Below are positions 51,129-59,501 of a stretch of 64,000 nucleotides of DNA, one piece after another (the stretch's first letter is position 1; each line of letters starts with the position of its first letter). The stretch is from CF-167 sp038322875. Lineage in GTDB: Bacteria > Chloroflexota > Limnocylindria > QHBO01. A program made the translations under genes and the position numbers. The stretch spans positions 1 to 64,000 of the forward strand of contig JBBQGI010000002.1 of the NCBI GenBank assembly GCA_038322875.1. Reading direction: 5' to 3'. The notes under the pieces were generated by a model. That model saw only the letters and a list, made by a program, of their open reading frames with translations, ran no database searches and was not told where the DNA came from.

Positions 51129-51767
51129 TCAGACCTGGACGCGCCGCGGTGGGTCGCGCCGTGCCTCAGTCTGGATCAGCTCCCAGATCTGTTCCACGGC
51201 CGCGTCGGGGTGGCCCGTCTGGTTGACAATCGCATAGTCGTAGTCGCCCGCCGCGGCCATCTCGGCCTCGGCGTTCCGTCGACGAAGGGCACGCTGCTCC
51301 CCGTCCTCCGACCCCCGCTGCTCGAGGCGCTGGTCAAGGTCCTCGATCGAAGGCGGCATGATGAAAACGAGCAGCGCGTCGGGAACGAGCTTGCGAACAG
51401 ATCGAGCCCCCTGCGGATCGATCGTCAGGATCGCGTCGCGTCCCGCCGCCAGGATGCCGCGGACCTGGTCGATCGGGGTCCCGTACCAGTGGTCGTGCAC
51501 CACCGCCTGCTCCAGCAGGCCGCCCCGCTCACGCAGCTCCTGGAACTCCGCGAGCGGCATGAAGTGGTAGTGGACCTTGTCGAGCTCTCCATCGCGCCGA
51601 TCGCGGGTAGTGGCGGTCACGATCGGCACAACCTGCGGGTGGCGGCGGGCCAGCTCCGCCACGACAGTGCTCTTGCCGACCCCCGACGGACCGGAGACGA
51701 CCACCAGCAGTGGATTGGGGAATGCGAGCCGCTTGGCCGTCTTGGGCGCGGCTGGATCGTCGCTCAA
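51129..51767 (-). CDS. gmk: Guanylate kinase
   Basis: Phosphorylates GMP to GDP. The 212-residue protein has VVSGPSGVGKSTVVAELARR, TATTRDRRDGELDKVHYHF and LTIDPQGARSVRKL. TTG at 51767 overlaps the rluD stop as TTGA. The segment before the P-loop (about 20 residues) is longer than in most homologues, so a later start is possible. Confidence 0.94.
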   Translation of the reverse strand: MSDDPAAPKTAKRLAFPNPLLVVVSGPSGVGKSTVVAELARRHPQVVPIVTATTRDRRDGELDKVHYHFMPLAEFQELRERGGLLEQAVVHDHWYGTPIDQVRGILAAGRDAILTIDPQGARSVRKLVPDALLVFIMPPSIEDLDQRLEQRGSEDGEQRALRRRNAEAEMAAAGDYDYAIVNQTGHPDAAVEQIWELIQTEARRDPPRRVQV

Positions 51768-52747
51768 TCCGACTCACCCACCACGGCAGCCCCGATCCCG
51801 ACCGGCAGGCGATCGCTGGCGATGCCACTCGCCGCGAGCGATGCCGCGAGGTCGGCCGGCAGCTCGCTCCAGGCGGTCAGGCGTCGATCGTCGAGCGGGC
51901 GATCGAGCGTGATGCGAGCGGCGTGCAGAAACTGGCGCTCGAGCCCGCCGGGGCCGATGCCACCGCCGTAGCGCAGGTCGCCGGCGATCGGCAGCCCCAG
52001 ATAGGCGAGATGAGCCCGCAGCTGATGCGTGCGACCGGTGAGGGGATGGAGCGCCACCAGCGCGTAGCCGTCGCCACTGCCGAGCGACTGGTACTCGGTC
52101 ACCGCCGCGCGGCCACCGGCCACCACCGCCATGCGCTGGCGATCGCGCGGGTCGCGCCCGACCGGCGCCTCGATGCGGCCGCGGGGCGCGGGCATCTCGC
52201 CGCGCACCAGCGCCAGGTACTCCTTCGCGACGCTGCGCGCACCGAACTGGCGCATCAGGCTCGCCTGGGCGGCATCGGTCTTGGCCACCACGATGAGGCC
52301 GGAGGTCTGCTTGTCGAGCCGATGGACGATCCCGGGTCGACCGACCCCGGCGATTGAGCCGAGCGGCTCGCCCTGCGCATCCGCCCGGCCGATCAGGGCA
52401 TGGACCAGCGTGCCGGTGGCATGCCCGTGGCTCGGATGGACCACCAGGCCGGCCGGCTTGTCGACGATCAGCATCGCGGCATCCTCATAGGCGATGCGCA
52501 GCGGGATCGACTCGCCGTGGAGCGTCGGATCGGGGGGTGCCGAGAGCTCGACCCGGATCGTTTCCCCGCCTCGCAGCCGATCCGATGCCCGGCCGCGGTG
52601 CCCATCTACCAGCGCTCGTCCGTCGGAGATGAGCCGTTGGGCGTGTGCGCGGCTGATGCCGGCGACCGCGCTCACCGCCAGGTCGAGACGCCCGCCGGCG
52701 GCGGGGCCGCTTACGACTCGATCGCCGACCATGGCAGCATCGGTCAC
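51764..52747 (-). CDS. rluD: RluD-family 23S rRNA pseudouridine synthase
   Basis: Makes pseudouridines in 23S rRNA helix 69 or related sites. GTG at 52747 overlaps the lspA stop and gives 327 residues. An S4 domain (RLDLAVSAVAGISRAHAQRLI) precedes the catalytic domain with the aspartate motif GIVHRLDKQTSGLIVVAKT. HPLTGRTHQLRAHLAYLG is typical. The exact rRNA target (RluD or RluC/A type) cannot be told from sequence alone. Confidence 0.92.
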   Translation of the reverse strand: MTDAAMVGDRVVSGPAAGGRLDLAVSAVAGISRAHAQRLISDGRALVDGHRGRASDRLRGGETIRVELSAPPDPTLHGESIPLRIAYEDAAMLIVDKPAGLVVHPSHGHATGTLVHALIGRADAQGEPLGSIAGVGRPGIVHRLDKQTSGLIVVAKTDAAQASLMRQFGARSVAKEYLALVRGEMPAPRGRIEAPVGRDPRDRQRMAVVAGGRAAVTEYQSLGSGDGYALVALHPLTGRTHQLRAHLAYLGLPIAGDLRYGGGIGPGGLERQFLHAARITLDRPLDDRRLTAWSELPADLAASLAASGIASDRLPVGIGAAVVGESD

Positions 52748-53253
52748 GCCGGGGCCTCCTCGGCATCGCGGCTGGTGAGCCACAGGTAGATCACGAACGT
52801 GGTGAGCCCGACCACGATGGACGAGTCGGCGACATTGAAGGTCGGCCAGCGCAAGTCGCCGAAGCCGACCGAGAGCCAGTCCGTGACATAGCCCTGCCGC
52901 AGGCGGTCGATGAAGTTGCCGAGCGTTCCGCCCAGAACCACCCCGAGCACCACGTGCACCCACCCGGCGCGGCCGCGCAGGTTGCGGTGGAAATAGGCAA
53001 CCATCACCAGCGAGACGATCGAAACGGCAATGAAGAGGAGCGAGCCGCCCTGGAAGAGGCTGAACGCTGCGCCTCGATTCTGGGCGTGCACCACCTGGAC
53101 CAGGTCGCCCAGCACACTCGCTCGCTCGCCGAGAGCGAGATTGGCCATGACGAACGCTTTGCTGACCTGGTCGGCGACCAGGATGGCGACCGCGACGAGC
53201 ACCAGAATGGCGGTCTTCACGACGCCGCCGCTCTCCTGCCCCACGGTGCTCAT
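52744..53253 (-). CDS. lspA: Lipoprotein signal peptidase
   Basis: Cleaves lipoprotein signal peptides after lipidation. The 169-residue membrane protein has four helices and both catalytic-aspartate motifs: GNFIDRL and FNVADSSI. NRGAAFSLFQGG is the conserved periplasmic loop. The lspA-rluD pair is conserved. A plausible substrate in this window is the glycoside-hydrolase-like lipoprotein. Confidence 0.95.
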   Translation of the reverse strand: MSTVGQESGGVVKTAILVLVAVAILVADQVSKAFVMANLALGERASVLGDLVQVVHAQNRGAAFSLFQGGSLLFIAVSIVSLVMVAYFHRNLRGRAGWVHVVLGVVLGGTLGNFIDRLRQGYVTDWLSVGFGDLRWPTFNVADSSIVVGLTTFVIYLWLTSRDAEEAPA

Positions 53254-53280
53254 GGGACCGATGGTACGCGATGCGAACCT

Positions 53281-56200
53281 TCAGGCGCGGCGCACGCCAA
53301 GCCGCAGCTTGCCCTCCGGCAGCGCGACATCCTCGGTGCTGGCGCCAGGCCCAGGGTCGGTCTGCTGGCCGATCGTCAGCTCGACTGCCAAGATCTCCGC
53401 CGCCAGCCAGTCACGATACGGGACGAGCAGCGCGGTGAGCTCGGGGCTGCCGTCGATGGACGCCACAACCCGGTCACTGACCTCGCAGCCGCCCGCCTTG
53501 CGGAGACCCTGCAGCCGGTGGGCAACCTCGCGGGCGAGTCCCTCCGCCTGGAGCTCCGGAGTGAGCTGGGTGTCCAGCGCCACGAGCAGGTCGTCCGCCT
53601 CGGCGACCTCGTGGCCGGGTCGCGCCCGGGCGGTCAGCTGGAACTCGTCAGGCGCCAGCGTCACGCCGCCGACCTCCGCTCCCCCATCTGGCAGGAGGCG
53701 CCAGTCGCCGCCGCGAGCGCCGGCCATGATCGCGCCGACGGCGCCACCGTGCCGTGGGCCGATCACCGGCAGGAGCGGATAGAGCGTGCGCTCGACCATC
53801 TCAGAGGCGTCATCCAGGAGCTCGAGCGACTTTGCGTTCAGCTCCTCGAGGATCTCCGCTCGCACCTCCGCCTCGGTCGCCGGGTCATGGCTCAGGCGCG
53901 CACCCGCAGCGGCGGGCAGCTTGACCCGCACCGCGGCCAGCGGCTGACGGGTCTTGAGCCCTGAGGCGGCCCGGGCCGTCCGGCCCAGTGACACGACCTG
54001 GCGGGCGAGGGTCACCGCTGCGTCCACGTCGGGGAGAGCGCGACCGGGGATCCGCTCCGGAAAGTCGGTGAGGTGCACGCTGTCGGTCGCCCCCGCATCA
54101 ACACTCACTACCAGGTTTCCCCAGATCGCATCGGCCAGATGCGGCGCAAAGGGCGCGAGGAGACGCGTGACGGTGACCAGCACCTCGTGGAGGGTGGCGT
54201 AGGCGGCGCGCTTGTCATCGTCGAGCTCGCCCTTCCAGAAGCGACGCCGGTTGCGCCGCACGTACCAGTTCGAAAGGTCCTCTACGAATCCTTCGATTGC
54301 CCGGGTCGCCCTGGCGGCGTCGTATGCATCGAGGCCGGCCCTCACATCGCCGATCACGGCATCAAGCCGCGACAGAATCCACCGGTCGAGCAGGGTCCGC
54401 GCCGCCGTGGCGGCGGCATCGGTCTGGGAAGGCTCCCAGCCGTCGAGCCGTGCGTAGGTGACCAGGAAGCCATACGTGTTCCAGAGAGGCAGGAAGAAGC
54501 GTCGTACGACCTCGTGCCCCGGCCCGTACCCGAAGTTCAGGTTCACCGCAGGGTTGGCGGACGAGTACATCCAGCGCATGACATCGGCGCCGATCTGCTC
54601 GGCCGCCTCGTCGAAGGGGATGGCGTTGCCCTTGCTCTTGTGCATCTCCTCGCCGTGCTCGTCGTGCACGGTGGCGTAGCCGAAGATGGTCCGAGTCATC
54701 GGGCCATCCGCCAGGACGGTCGACATGGTGAGCAGGGCGTAGAACCAGTTGCGGAACTGCCCGGGAAAGCCTTCGGTGAGGAAGTCGGCCGGGAACCACT
54801 CCGCCCAGTACGCGCGGTCCGTGTTCCAGCGGAGCGTGCTGAAGCTGACGATCCCCGCGTCGAGCCATGGGTTGCCGACCTCGGGGACCCGCCGAGCGCG
54901 CCCACCACATGAGACGCAGGCGATCTCGACCCGGTCGATGAACGGCTTGTGCGGAGAGTGCCCGTCGAATTCATCCCAGCCGGCGACCGCCCGCTCGCGA
55001 AGCTCGTCCCGCGAGCCGATCACCTCCCACGCGGCGCAATCGACGCACTCCCAGATCGGCAGGGCCAGGCCGTAGTAGCGCTTCTTGCTGATCATCCAGT
55101 CGCTCATGTTTCGCAGCCAGTCGAGCTCGCGCTCCTCCAGGCCGATCCCCGGCGGCAGCCAGGTGATCTGGCGCGTCACCGCGCTGATCGGCTCGCGCAG
55201 CGGATCCATCGCGATGAACCACTCGTCGACGAGGCGGAAGATGAGCTGGGTGCCGCATCGCCAGCAGACCGGGTAGTGATGCAGGTAGCGGTCGCGGCTG
55301 ACCAGCAGGCCTTTGCCCTCCAGATCGGCCGCGACGTCGCTGGCGAGATCGGCCGTCGGATCCTCGGTGGCCCCGGCAAAGCGGCCGGTCTGCCAGCCGT
55401 ACCCATCGCGGAAGATCCCGAACTCGTCGATCGGGTCGAGGACCGCGAGCCCGTCGCGCTTGGCCAGGGCGAAGTCCTCCTGGCCGCAGCCGGGAGCGAT
55501 ATGCACGATCCCCGTCCCCTCTTGGTCGGAGACATCGGTCCAGGAGATGACCCGGTGCTCGACGCCTGCCTGGATCGGCAGGTCGTCGAAGGGACCGGCA
55601 TAGGTCAGCCCGAGCAACTCGGTGCCGGGCGCTTCACGAACGACGGTCGAGCCGGGCAATGCGCGCGCGAGCGAGCCATGCGAGATCCACGACCGTCGAC
55701 CGTCGGCGGTCTCTGCCAGCACGTAGGTCAGGTCAGGATGAACCGCAGCGGCCACGTTGCTCGACAGCGTCCAGGGAGTCGTCGTCCAGATCAGCAGATC
55801 CTCTCCTTCGTGGCCGGGGCTCGTGATCGGGAGGCGGACGGTGAGCGACAGGTGCCGGATCTCCTTGTACCCCTCGGTCGCGATCTCCATGTTCGACAGC
55901 CCGGTACCGCAGCGGGGGCACCACGGCATCACGTCGTGGCCCTTGTAGATCAGACCGCGCGAGTGGCACTCCTTCAGGAATGCCCAGATCGTGTAGTTGT
56001 TCTCGTCGCTGTTGGTGAAGTAGCTGTGCTCCCAGTCCATCCACATGCCGAGCCGCTTGCTCTGCTCGGTCTGCAACGCGGCGAAGGTGTTGACGCGTGC
56101 CTTGCACAACTCGACGAAGCGGTCGATCCCGAACTCTTCGATCTGCCGCTTGTTGTTGAAGCCCAGCTCCTTCTCGACCTCGACCTCGATCCAGAGTCCC

Positions 56201-56478
56201 TGGCAGTCGAACCCGTTCTGGTAGCGCTGACGTTCGCCGAGCATCGTGTGATAGCGCTGATACAGGTCCTTGTAGGTTCGCCCCCAGGCGTGGTGCACGC
56301 CCATCGGGTTGTTCGCCGTGATGGGGCCATCGAGGAAGCTGAAGCGGCGGTCGGAGCCCTCGTTGCGCACCAGGTAGCGCTCCATCGTGCGGCGCTCGCG
56401 CCATTCCTCGATCTGCTCGCGTTCGAGCGCCGGAACATCCAGCTTGCTCGATACCGGCTTGAACACGGACCACTCCAT
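53281..56478 (-). CDS. ileS: Isoleucyl-tRNA synthetase, IleRS2-like with GVHH in place of HIGH
   Basis: Charges tRNA-Ile. The 1065-residue protein has SFLDGPITANNPMGVHHAWGRTYKD at the active site: G60-V61-H62-H63 where HIGH is expected. KMSKS reads HKSKGN (613-618). The CP1 editing domain shows WTTTPWTLSSN. Cysteine pairs CPRC, CWRC and CVSC may bind zinc. The C-terminal region (LDTQLTPELQAEGLAREVAHRLQGLRK) is of the eukaryote-like IleRS2 type. A T-box leader precedes the gene. Nothing suggests a second ileS nearby. Confidence 0.95.
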   Translation of the reverse strand: MEWSVFKPVSSKLDVPALEREQIEEWRERRTMERYLVRNEGSDRRFSFLDGPITANNPMGVHHAWGRTYKDLYQRYHTMLGERQRYQNGFDCQGLWIEVEVEKELGFNNKRQIEEFGIDRFVELCKARVNTFAALQTEQSKRLGMWMDWEHSYFTNSDENNYTIWAFLKECHSRGLIYKGHDVMPWCPRCGTGLSNMEIATEGYKEIRHLSLTVRLPITSPGHEGEDLLIWTTTPWTLSSNVAAAVHPDLTYVLAETADGRRSWISHGSLARALPGSTVVREAPGTELLGLTYAGPFDDLPIQAGVEHRVISWTDVSDQEGTGIVHIAPGCGQEDFALAKRDGLAVLDPIDEFGIFRDGYGWQTGRFAGATEDPTADLASDVAADLEGKGLLVSRDRYLHHYPVCWRCGTQLIFRLVDEWFIAMDPLREPISAVTRQITWLPPGIGLEERELDWLRNMSDWMISKKRYYGLALPIWECVDCAAWEVIGSRDELRERAVAGWDEFDGHSPHKPFIDRVEIACVSCGGRARRVPEVGNPWLDAGIVSFSTLRWNTDRAYWAEWFPADFLTEGFPGQFRNWFYALLTMSTVLADGPMTRTIFGYATVHDEHGEEMHKSKGNAIPFDEAAEQIGADVMRWMYSSANPAVNLNFGYGPGHEVVRRFFLPLWNTYGFLVTYARLDGWEPSQTDAAATAARTLLDRWILSRLDAVIGDVRAGLDAYDAARATRAIEGFVEDLSNWYVRRNRRRFWKGELDDDKRAAYATLHEVLVTVTRLLAPFAPHLADAIWGNLVVSVDAGATDSVHLTDFPERIPGRALPDVDAAVTLARQVVSLGRTARAASGLKTRQPLAAVRVKLPAAAGARLSHDPATEAEVRAEILEELNAKSLELLDDASEMVERTLYPLLPVIGPRHGGAVGAIMAGARGGDWRLLPDGGAEVGGVTLAPDEFQLTARARPGHEVAEADDLLVALDTQLTPELQAEGLAREVAHRLQGLRKAGGCEVSDRVVASIDGSPELTALLVPYRDWLAAEILAVELTIGQQTDPGPGASTEDVALPEGKLRLGVRRA

Positions 56479-56484
56479 TCAACA

Positions 56485-56735
56485 GGAAACCCGTCCCTGA
56501 ACCGGGACGGGAAGATGACTCCCCGCGGTACCACCCGCGCTTGACCGATGTCGCCTATCCGACCTCGATCCACTCGTCACGCCGTGCTATCGGGTGGCTT
56601 CCCCGGGAGGCGTTACGCACGGCTTCTGCCGCTTGGCGCCTCCGGCTCGGGAGGGATCGCTCGTCGTCCACTGGCCGCCCGCTCACATCATCCGGGCTCG
56701 CTGCTGGCTTGATAGGACGTGAGCGCTGGCTCCGT
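56485..56735 (-). ncRNA. T-box riboswitch (tRNA-Ile sensing) upstream of ileS
   Basis: The minus strand contains the T-box sequence GGGTGGTACCGCGG (56536-56523), the near-invariant core that pairs with uncharged tRNA. Stem I has a perfect seven-pair base, CGCTCAC/GTGAGCG (56725-56719 with 56686-56680). An ATC lies within it (56713-56711) as a candidate specifier. Downstream a perfect eight-pair hairpin, CCCGTCCC/GGGACGGG with a six-base loop (56511-56490), is followed by only TTTCC. The stem I looks short, as in actinobacterial ileS leaders. Whether control is by termination or by translation is unclear, because the start codon lies 11 bases beyond the hairpin and no separate Shine-Dalgarno is visible. 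Confidence 0.9.
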
Positions 56736-56759
56736 CAACGCTGTTCTTCGGTTGCGCGG

Positions 56760-56789
56760 ATCGTCGCAGCGCGACGCCCGGCTTGTCAA
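56760..56789 (-). promoter_or_regulatory. Candidate promoter for the T-box leader
   Basis: A perfect TTGACA lies at 56789-56784 on the minus strand, just after the upstream gene's stop. At 18 bases there is GACGAT as a weak -10 (three of six). The start site would be near 56753, giving a leader of about 275 bases. The perfect -35 with a poor -10 contrasts with the extended -10 type used elsewhere. Confidence 0.45.
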
Positions 56790-56793
56790 TCGG

Positions 56794-57945
56794 TCAGGCC
56801 AGAATGGTCCGCGTCAGCATCGCCAGGCCGGCGATGGCACTGGCAATCACCAGGCCGCTGAGTCGTGGATAGAAGGTGCGCGCCATGAGCGCACCGATCG
56901 CCCCCAGCGGACCCACCAGGGCAAGCCCCACGAGCAACAGCCGCGTTTCGGCGCTGGGGAGGACCGGTCGGCCGGTGATGGCGACAGCGAGCCATGCGAT
57001 CGCGGCACCGATCAGCGGCAGGGCAACCGGCAGGGCGGCCGCGACGCTCGCCGGTCCTGGCACGGCAAGCCAGCCAGGGCGCCGCCACTGGGCGCGCCCG
57101 CGCTGACGCGCGATCCGGGTAGATGGCCGTTCGGCGGGGAGAGCGACTGCTGTTTGTTCCTCCATCCCGACGACCACCGGCTGTGGCTCGGCCACGACGC
57201 CGCCGGCGGCCGCTACCGTGCCTGCGGCGGCGGCCTGAACCGCGGTCCGTTCGGCGGCCAGGCGCTGTTCGATAAGGGTCCGCTCAATGCCGGTCAGGAC
57301 GCGCGGAGCGATCGCTGGAGGGGGCGCAGGGGGTGGCGTCGGTTCGACGGGTGGCGTCGGCCCAGGCAGCGCGAGGGCGGTGCCGCCCATGCTTCGTCGA
57401 GTCGCGATCTGGTCGAGCCGCTCCTGGAGGCGGACCGCGCTGGTCAAGGCGGCCAGCAGGTCATGTTCTACCCGGGCGGCGATCGCCAGCCGACCGCGAT
57501 CGGTGGGGACGAGGATCAAGCCTGGCGATCCCGAGAGGCGGATCAGCTCGATCGGCTCGTCGCCGCGCAGGACGGCGGGGCCCACCGACCAGCCGAGAGC
57601 GCCGAAGCGCGGATGGAGCGCAGCTGCATGCGCTCCCCGCACCACCACCCGGGTCACCGGCCCGCGAATCAGCCGGTAGCGGCGCTCACCGCCGAGCCAG
57701 CGCAGCTTCAGCGCGCCCGGCTCGACCTGCAGCCGATACGACGAGACGAGGGCGGCCAAGTATGCGCCGGCCGATGCCGCCAGTCCCCCGATCGCCAGCA
57801 GGGAGATGCCCGCCGGGCCGCCGATCAACAGTCCGCCGGCGACCGAGCCGGCCGAGATGAGCAGGAATACGGCGGGCGCCGCGAAGAGTCGGACCCGATC
57901 GCGGGCAAGCCGGATGAGGGTGATTGGGGTCGTCAGCTCGGTCAT
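56794..57945 (-). CDS. Unknown membrane protein with PH-like domain
   Basis: A 383-residue protein of unrecognised family. Two N-terminal helices (about 17-37 and 45-67) lead to a soluble beta-rich domain (about 68-170; SSYRLQVEPGALKLRWLGGERRYRLIRGPVTRVVV) that resembles bacterial PH domains. A Pro-rich linker (PTPPVEPTPPPAPPPA) and an Ala-rich helix follow. Three more helices close the protein (about 298-320, 330-352, 360-380). It lies three bases from a GT2 gene and is probably cotranscribed with it. Function unknown. Confidence 0.75.
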   Translation of the reverse strand: MTELTTPITLIRLARDRVRLFAAPAVFLLISAGSVAGGLLIGGPAGISLLAIGGLAASAGAYLAALVSSYRLQVEPGALKLRWLGGERRYRLIRGPVTRVVVRGAHAAALHPRFGALGWSVGPAVLRGDEPIELIRLSGSPGLILVPTDRGRLAIAARVEHDLLAALTSAVRLQERLDQIATRRSMGGTALALPGPTPPVEPTPPPAPPPAIAPRVLTGIERTLIEQRLAAERTAVQAAAAGTVAAAGGVVAEPQPVVVGMEEQTAVALPAERPSTRIARQRGRAQWRRPGWLAVPGPASVAAALPVALPLIGAAIAWLAVAITGRPVLPSAETRLLLVGLALVGPLGAIGALMARTFYPRLSGLVIASAIAGLAMLTRTILA

Positions 57946-57948
57946 TGG

Positions 57949-59451
57949 TCAGACCTTCTCGGTGACGCGGTACTCCAGGTAGCGCCCGGTGAGCAGGCGG
58001 GTCTGCGCGTCGAGTGCGGGGAGATTGCTGAAGAAGATACCCACGAAGGGAAGCCCGGTCCAGCCAACGTAGACCAGCATCCGGCGGAACCGTCCCCAGT
58101 CGGCCGGCATCGGGGGCACGATCCGATGTTCCACCCAGATCAGGACAACCAGGGCGATGAGGGCGATCGAGAGCATGCTCGATGCGAAGACCGGCAGGTT
58201 CTGCCCGAGCGTCGTCCGCGCGAAAGCCGGGTTGATGATGAGCGGCACCGTCGCGCCGAAGATCACCACGAACGGTGCAATCGCCCAGTTGATGTGCTCA
58301 CCGAACAGGTACAGGATCCGCCAGACGCGCGACACGACCGAGATCTCGCGGTGCGCCAGCGCGTTCTGGATGACATATGGGAGATCGGTGACCCCCCAGG
58401 CCCAGCGTCGTGCCTGCAGGTACTGGCTGGCGAGCGAGCGCCAGTAGGTCTTGGCACGTACAGCGTCGCCGTAGATCGGAATGAAGAGCGGGACGGCCCG
58501 GAACCGATCGCCATAGGTGAAGTAGCTCTTCCAGTAGAAGCGGCTGTCCTCGGGGATCGCGTCGGTTGCCCAGTAGCCGACCTCGTGGACGAGATGGAGC
58601 GTGGTCGAGTAGCTGCTGAAGCTCTTCAGCGTCTCGGGCAGCACGCTGCGCCACATCTGCAGCTGCGTCAGCACGGCCGCGAAGAGCCGCAGCAGCAGCG
58701 GCGCCTGCCAGACGTTGTTGTGGAAATACGGCACCGGCTGATAGAGCTGGGTCTCGCGATTCGGGTCGGTGACGTGCACCCAGGTCAGGTAGTTGAAGTA
58801 CTCCGGGTGAACTCGGTAGTCGGCATCCAGGTCGGTGACCAGCACCCGCGTCGGGTCCATCCCCCGCTCTCGCACCAGCAGCCGGTAGAGCCAGCGTCCC
58901 CCGAACGCCATGGCGCTGCTCTTGCCCACCACGATCCCCGGCTCGAGCGGATCGAGGATGTGGACGAAGTCGGCGAAGGCGGGACCGAACTCGTCGCGCA
59001 GAGTTGCCACGTTGGCGATTCCACTCTCATCGGTCTCTCGGGTGATGATCGCGCAGATCTTGCGATCAGCCGGCCACGCGGCCTCGGCCAATGCCCGGAC
59101 CGTGTGCCGCAGCGTTTCCAGGGGCTCGGTGTAGGTCGGGATCAAGGCGAGGTGGGTGTACCCCTCCCAGGACGGCAGGGTGGGATCTTCGAGCGATTCG
59201 AGCTGTTGGCGCCAGTCGGTGGCCAGAACCTGCCGGATCCGCCGGTAGGCGACGATCACCGCCCCGGAGAACCAGAGGGCGCGACAGAGCCAGTAGAAAT
59301 CGAAGCTCAGCACGAAATAGGCGACCAGCCAGGGATAGCTGAAGCTGAGCCAGATCGGCCCGATGATCACGGCCCAACTGACCGTTCCCGGCACCATCTC
59401 GAGCAGGCGCTGCAGCCACAGATAGCGGTCCTGCGTCGGCTGCTCTGACAT
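57949..59451 (-). CDS. Membrane GT2 family glycosyltransferase
   Basis: A processive-type family 2 glycosyltransferase of 500 residues. N-terminal helices at about 20-70 precede the catalytic domain with ALIPTYTEPLETLRHTVRAL, VTDLDADYRV (the DxD) and QYLQARRWAWG (the Q/RxxRW acceptor motif). Three or four C-terminal helices follow. ATG at 59451 (MSEQPTQDRY) is chosen over a GTG 11 codons upstream. It may export a polysaccharide or glycosylate a lipid. The substrate is unknown. Confidence 0.85.
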   Translation of the reverse strand: MSEQPTQDRYLWLQRLLEMVPGTVSWAVIIGPIWLSFSYPWLVAYFVLSFDFYWLCRALWFSGAVIVAYRRIRQVLATDWRQQLESLEDPTLPSWEGYTHLALIPTYTEPLETLRHTVRALAEAAWPADRKICAIITRETDESGIANVATLRDEFGPAFADFVHILDPLEPGIVVGKSSAMAFGGRWLYRLLVRERGMDPTRVLVTDLDADYRVHPEYFNYLTWVHVTDPNRETQLYQPVPYFHNNVWQAPLLLRLFAAVLTQLQMWRSVLPETLKSFSSYSTTLHLVHEVGYWATDAIPEDSRFYWKSYFTYGDRFRAVPLFIPIYGDAVRAKTYWRSLASQYLQARRWAWGVTDLPYVIQNALAHREISVVSRVWRILYLFGEHINWAIAPFVVIFGATVPLIINPAFARTTLGQNLPVFASSMLSIALIALVVLIWVEHRIVPPMPADWGRFRRMLVYVGWTGLPFVGIFFSNLPALDAQTRLLTGRYLEYRVTEKV

Positions 59452-59501
59452 CTTCCCCTCGTCCGGCTCCCCGCCGCTCTTCACGGCCCATGGAGCGGTC
59501 G

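Noticed and set aside
54949..56544. Plus-strand open frame of 531 codons opposite ileS
   Set aside because: Antisense of the IleRS catalytic and editing domains.
56719..59448. Plus-strand open frame of 909 codons opposite the T-box leader, membrane protein and glycosyltransferase
   Set aside because: Composition is of the shadow type and it crosses the T-box leader and two recognisable minus-strand genes.
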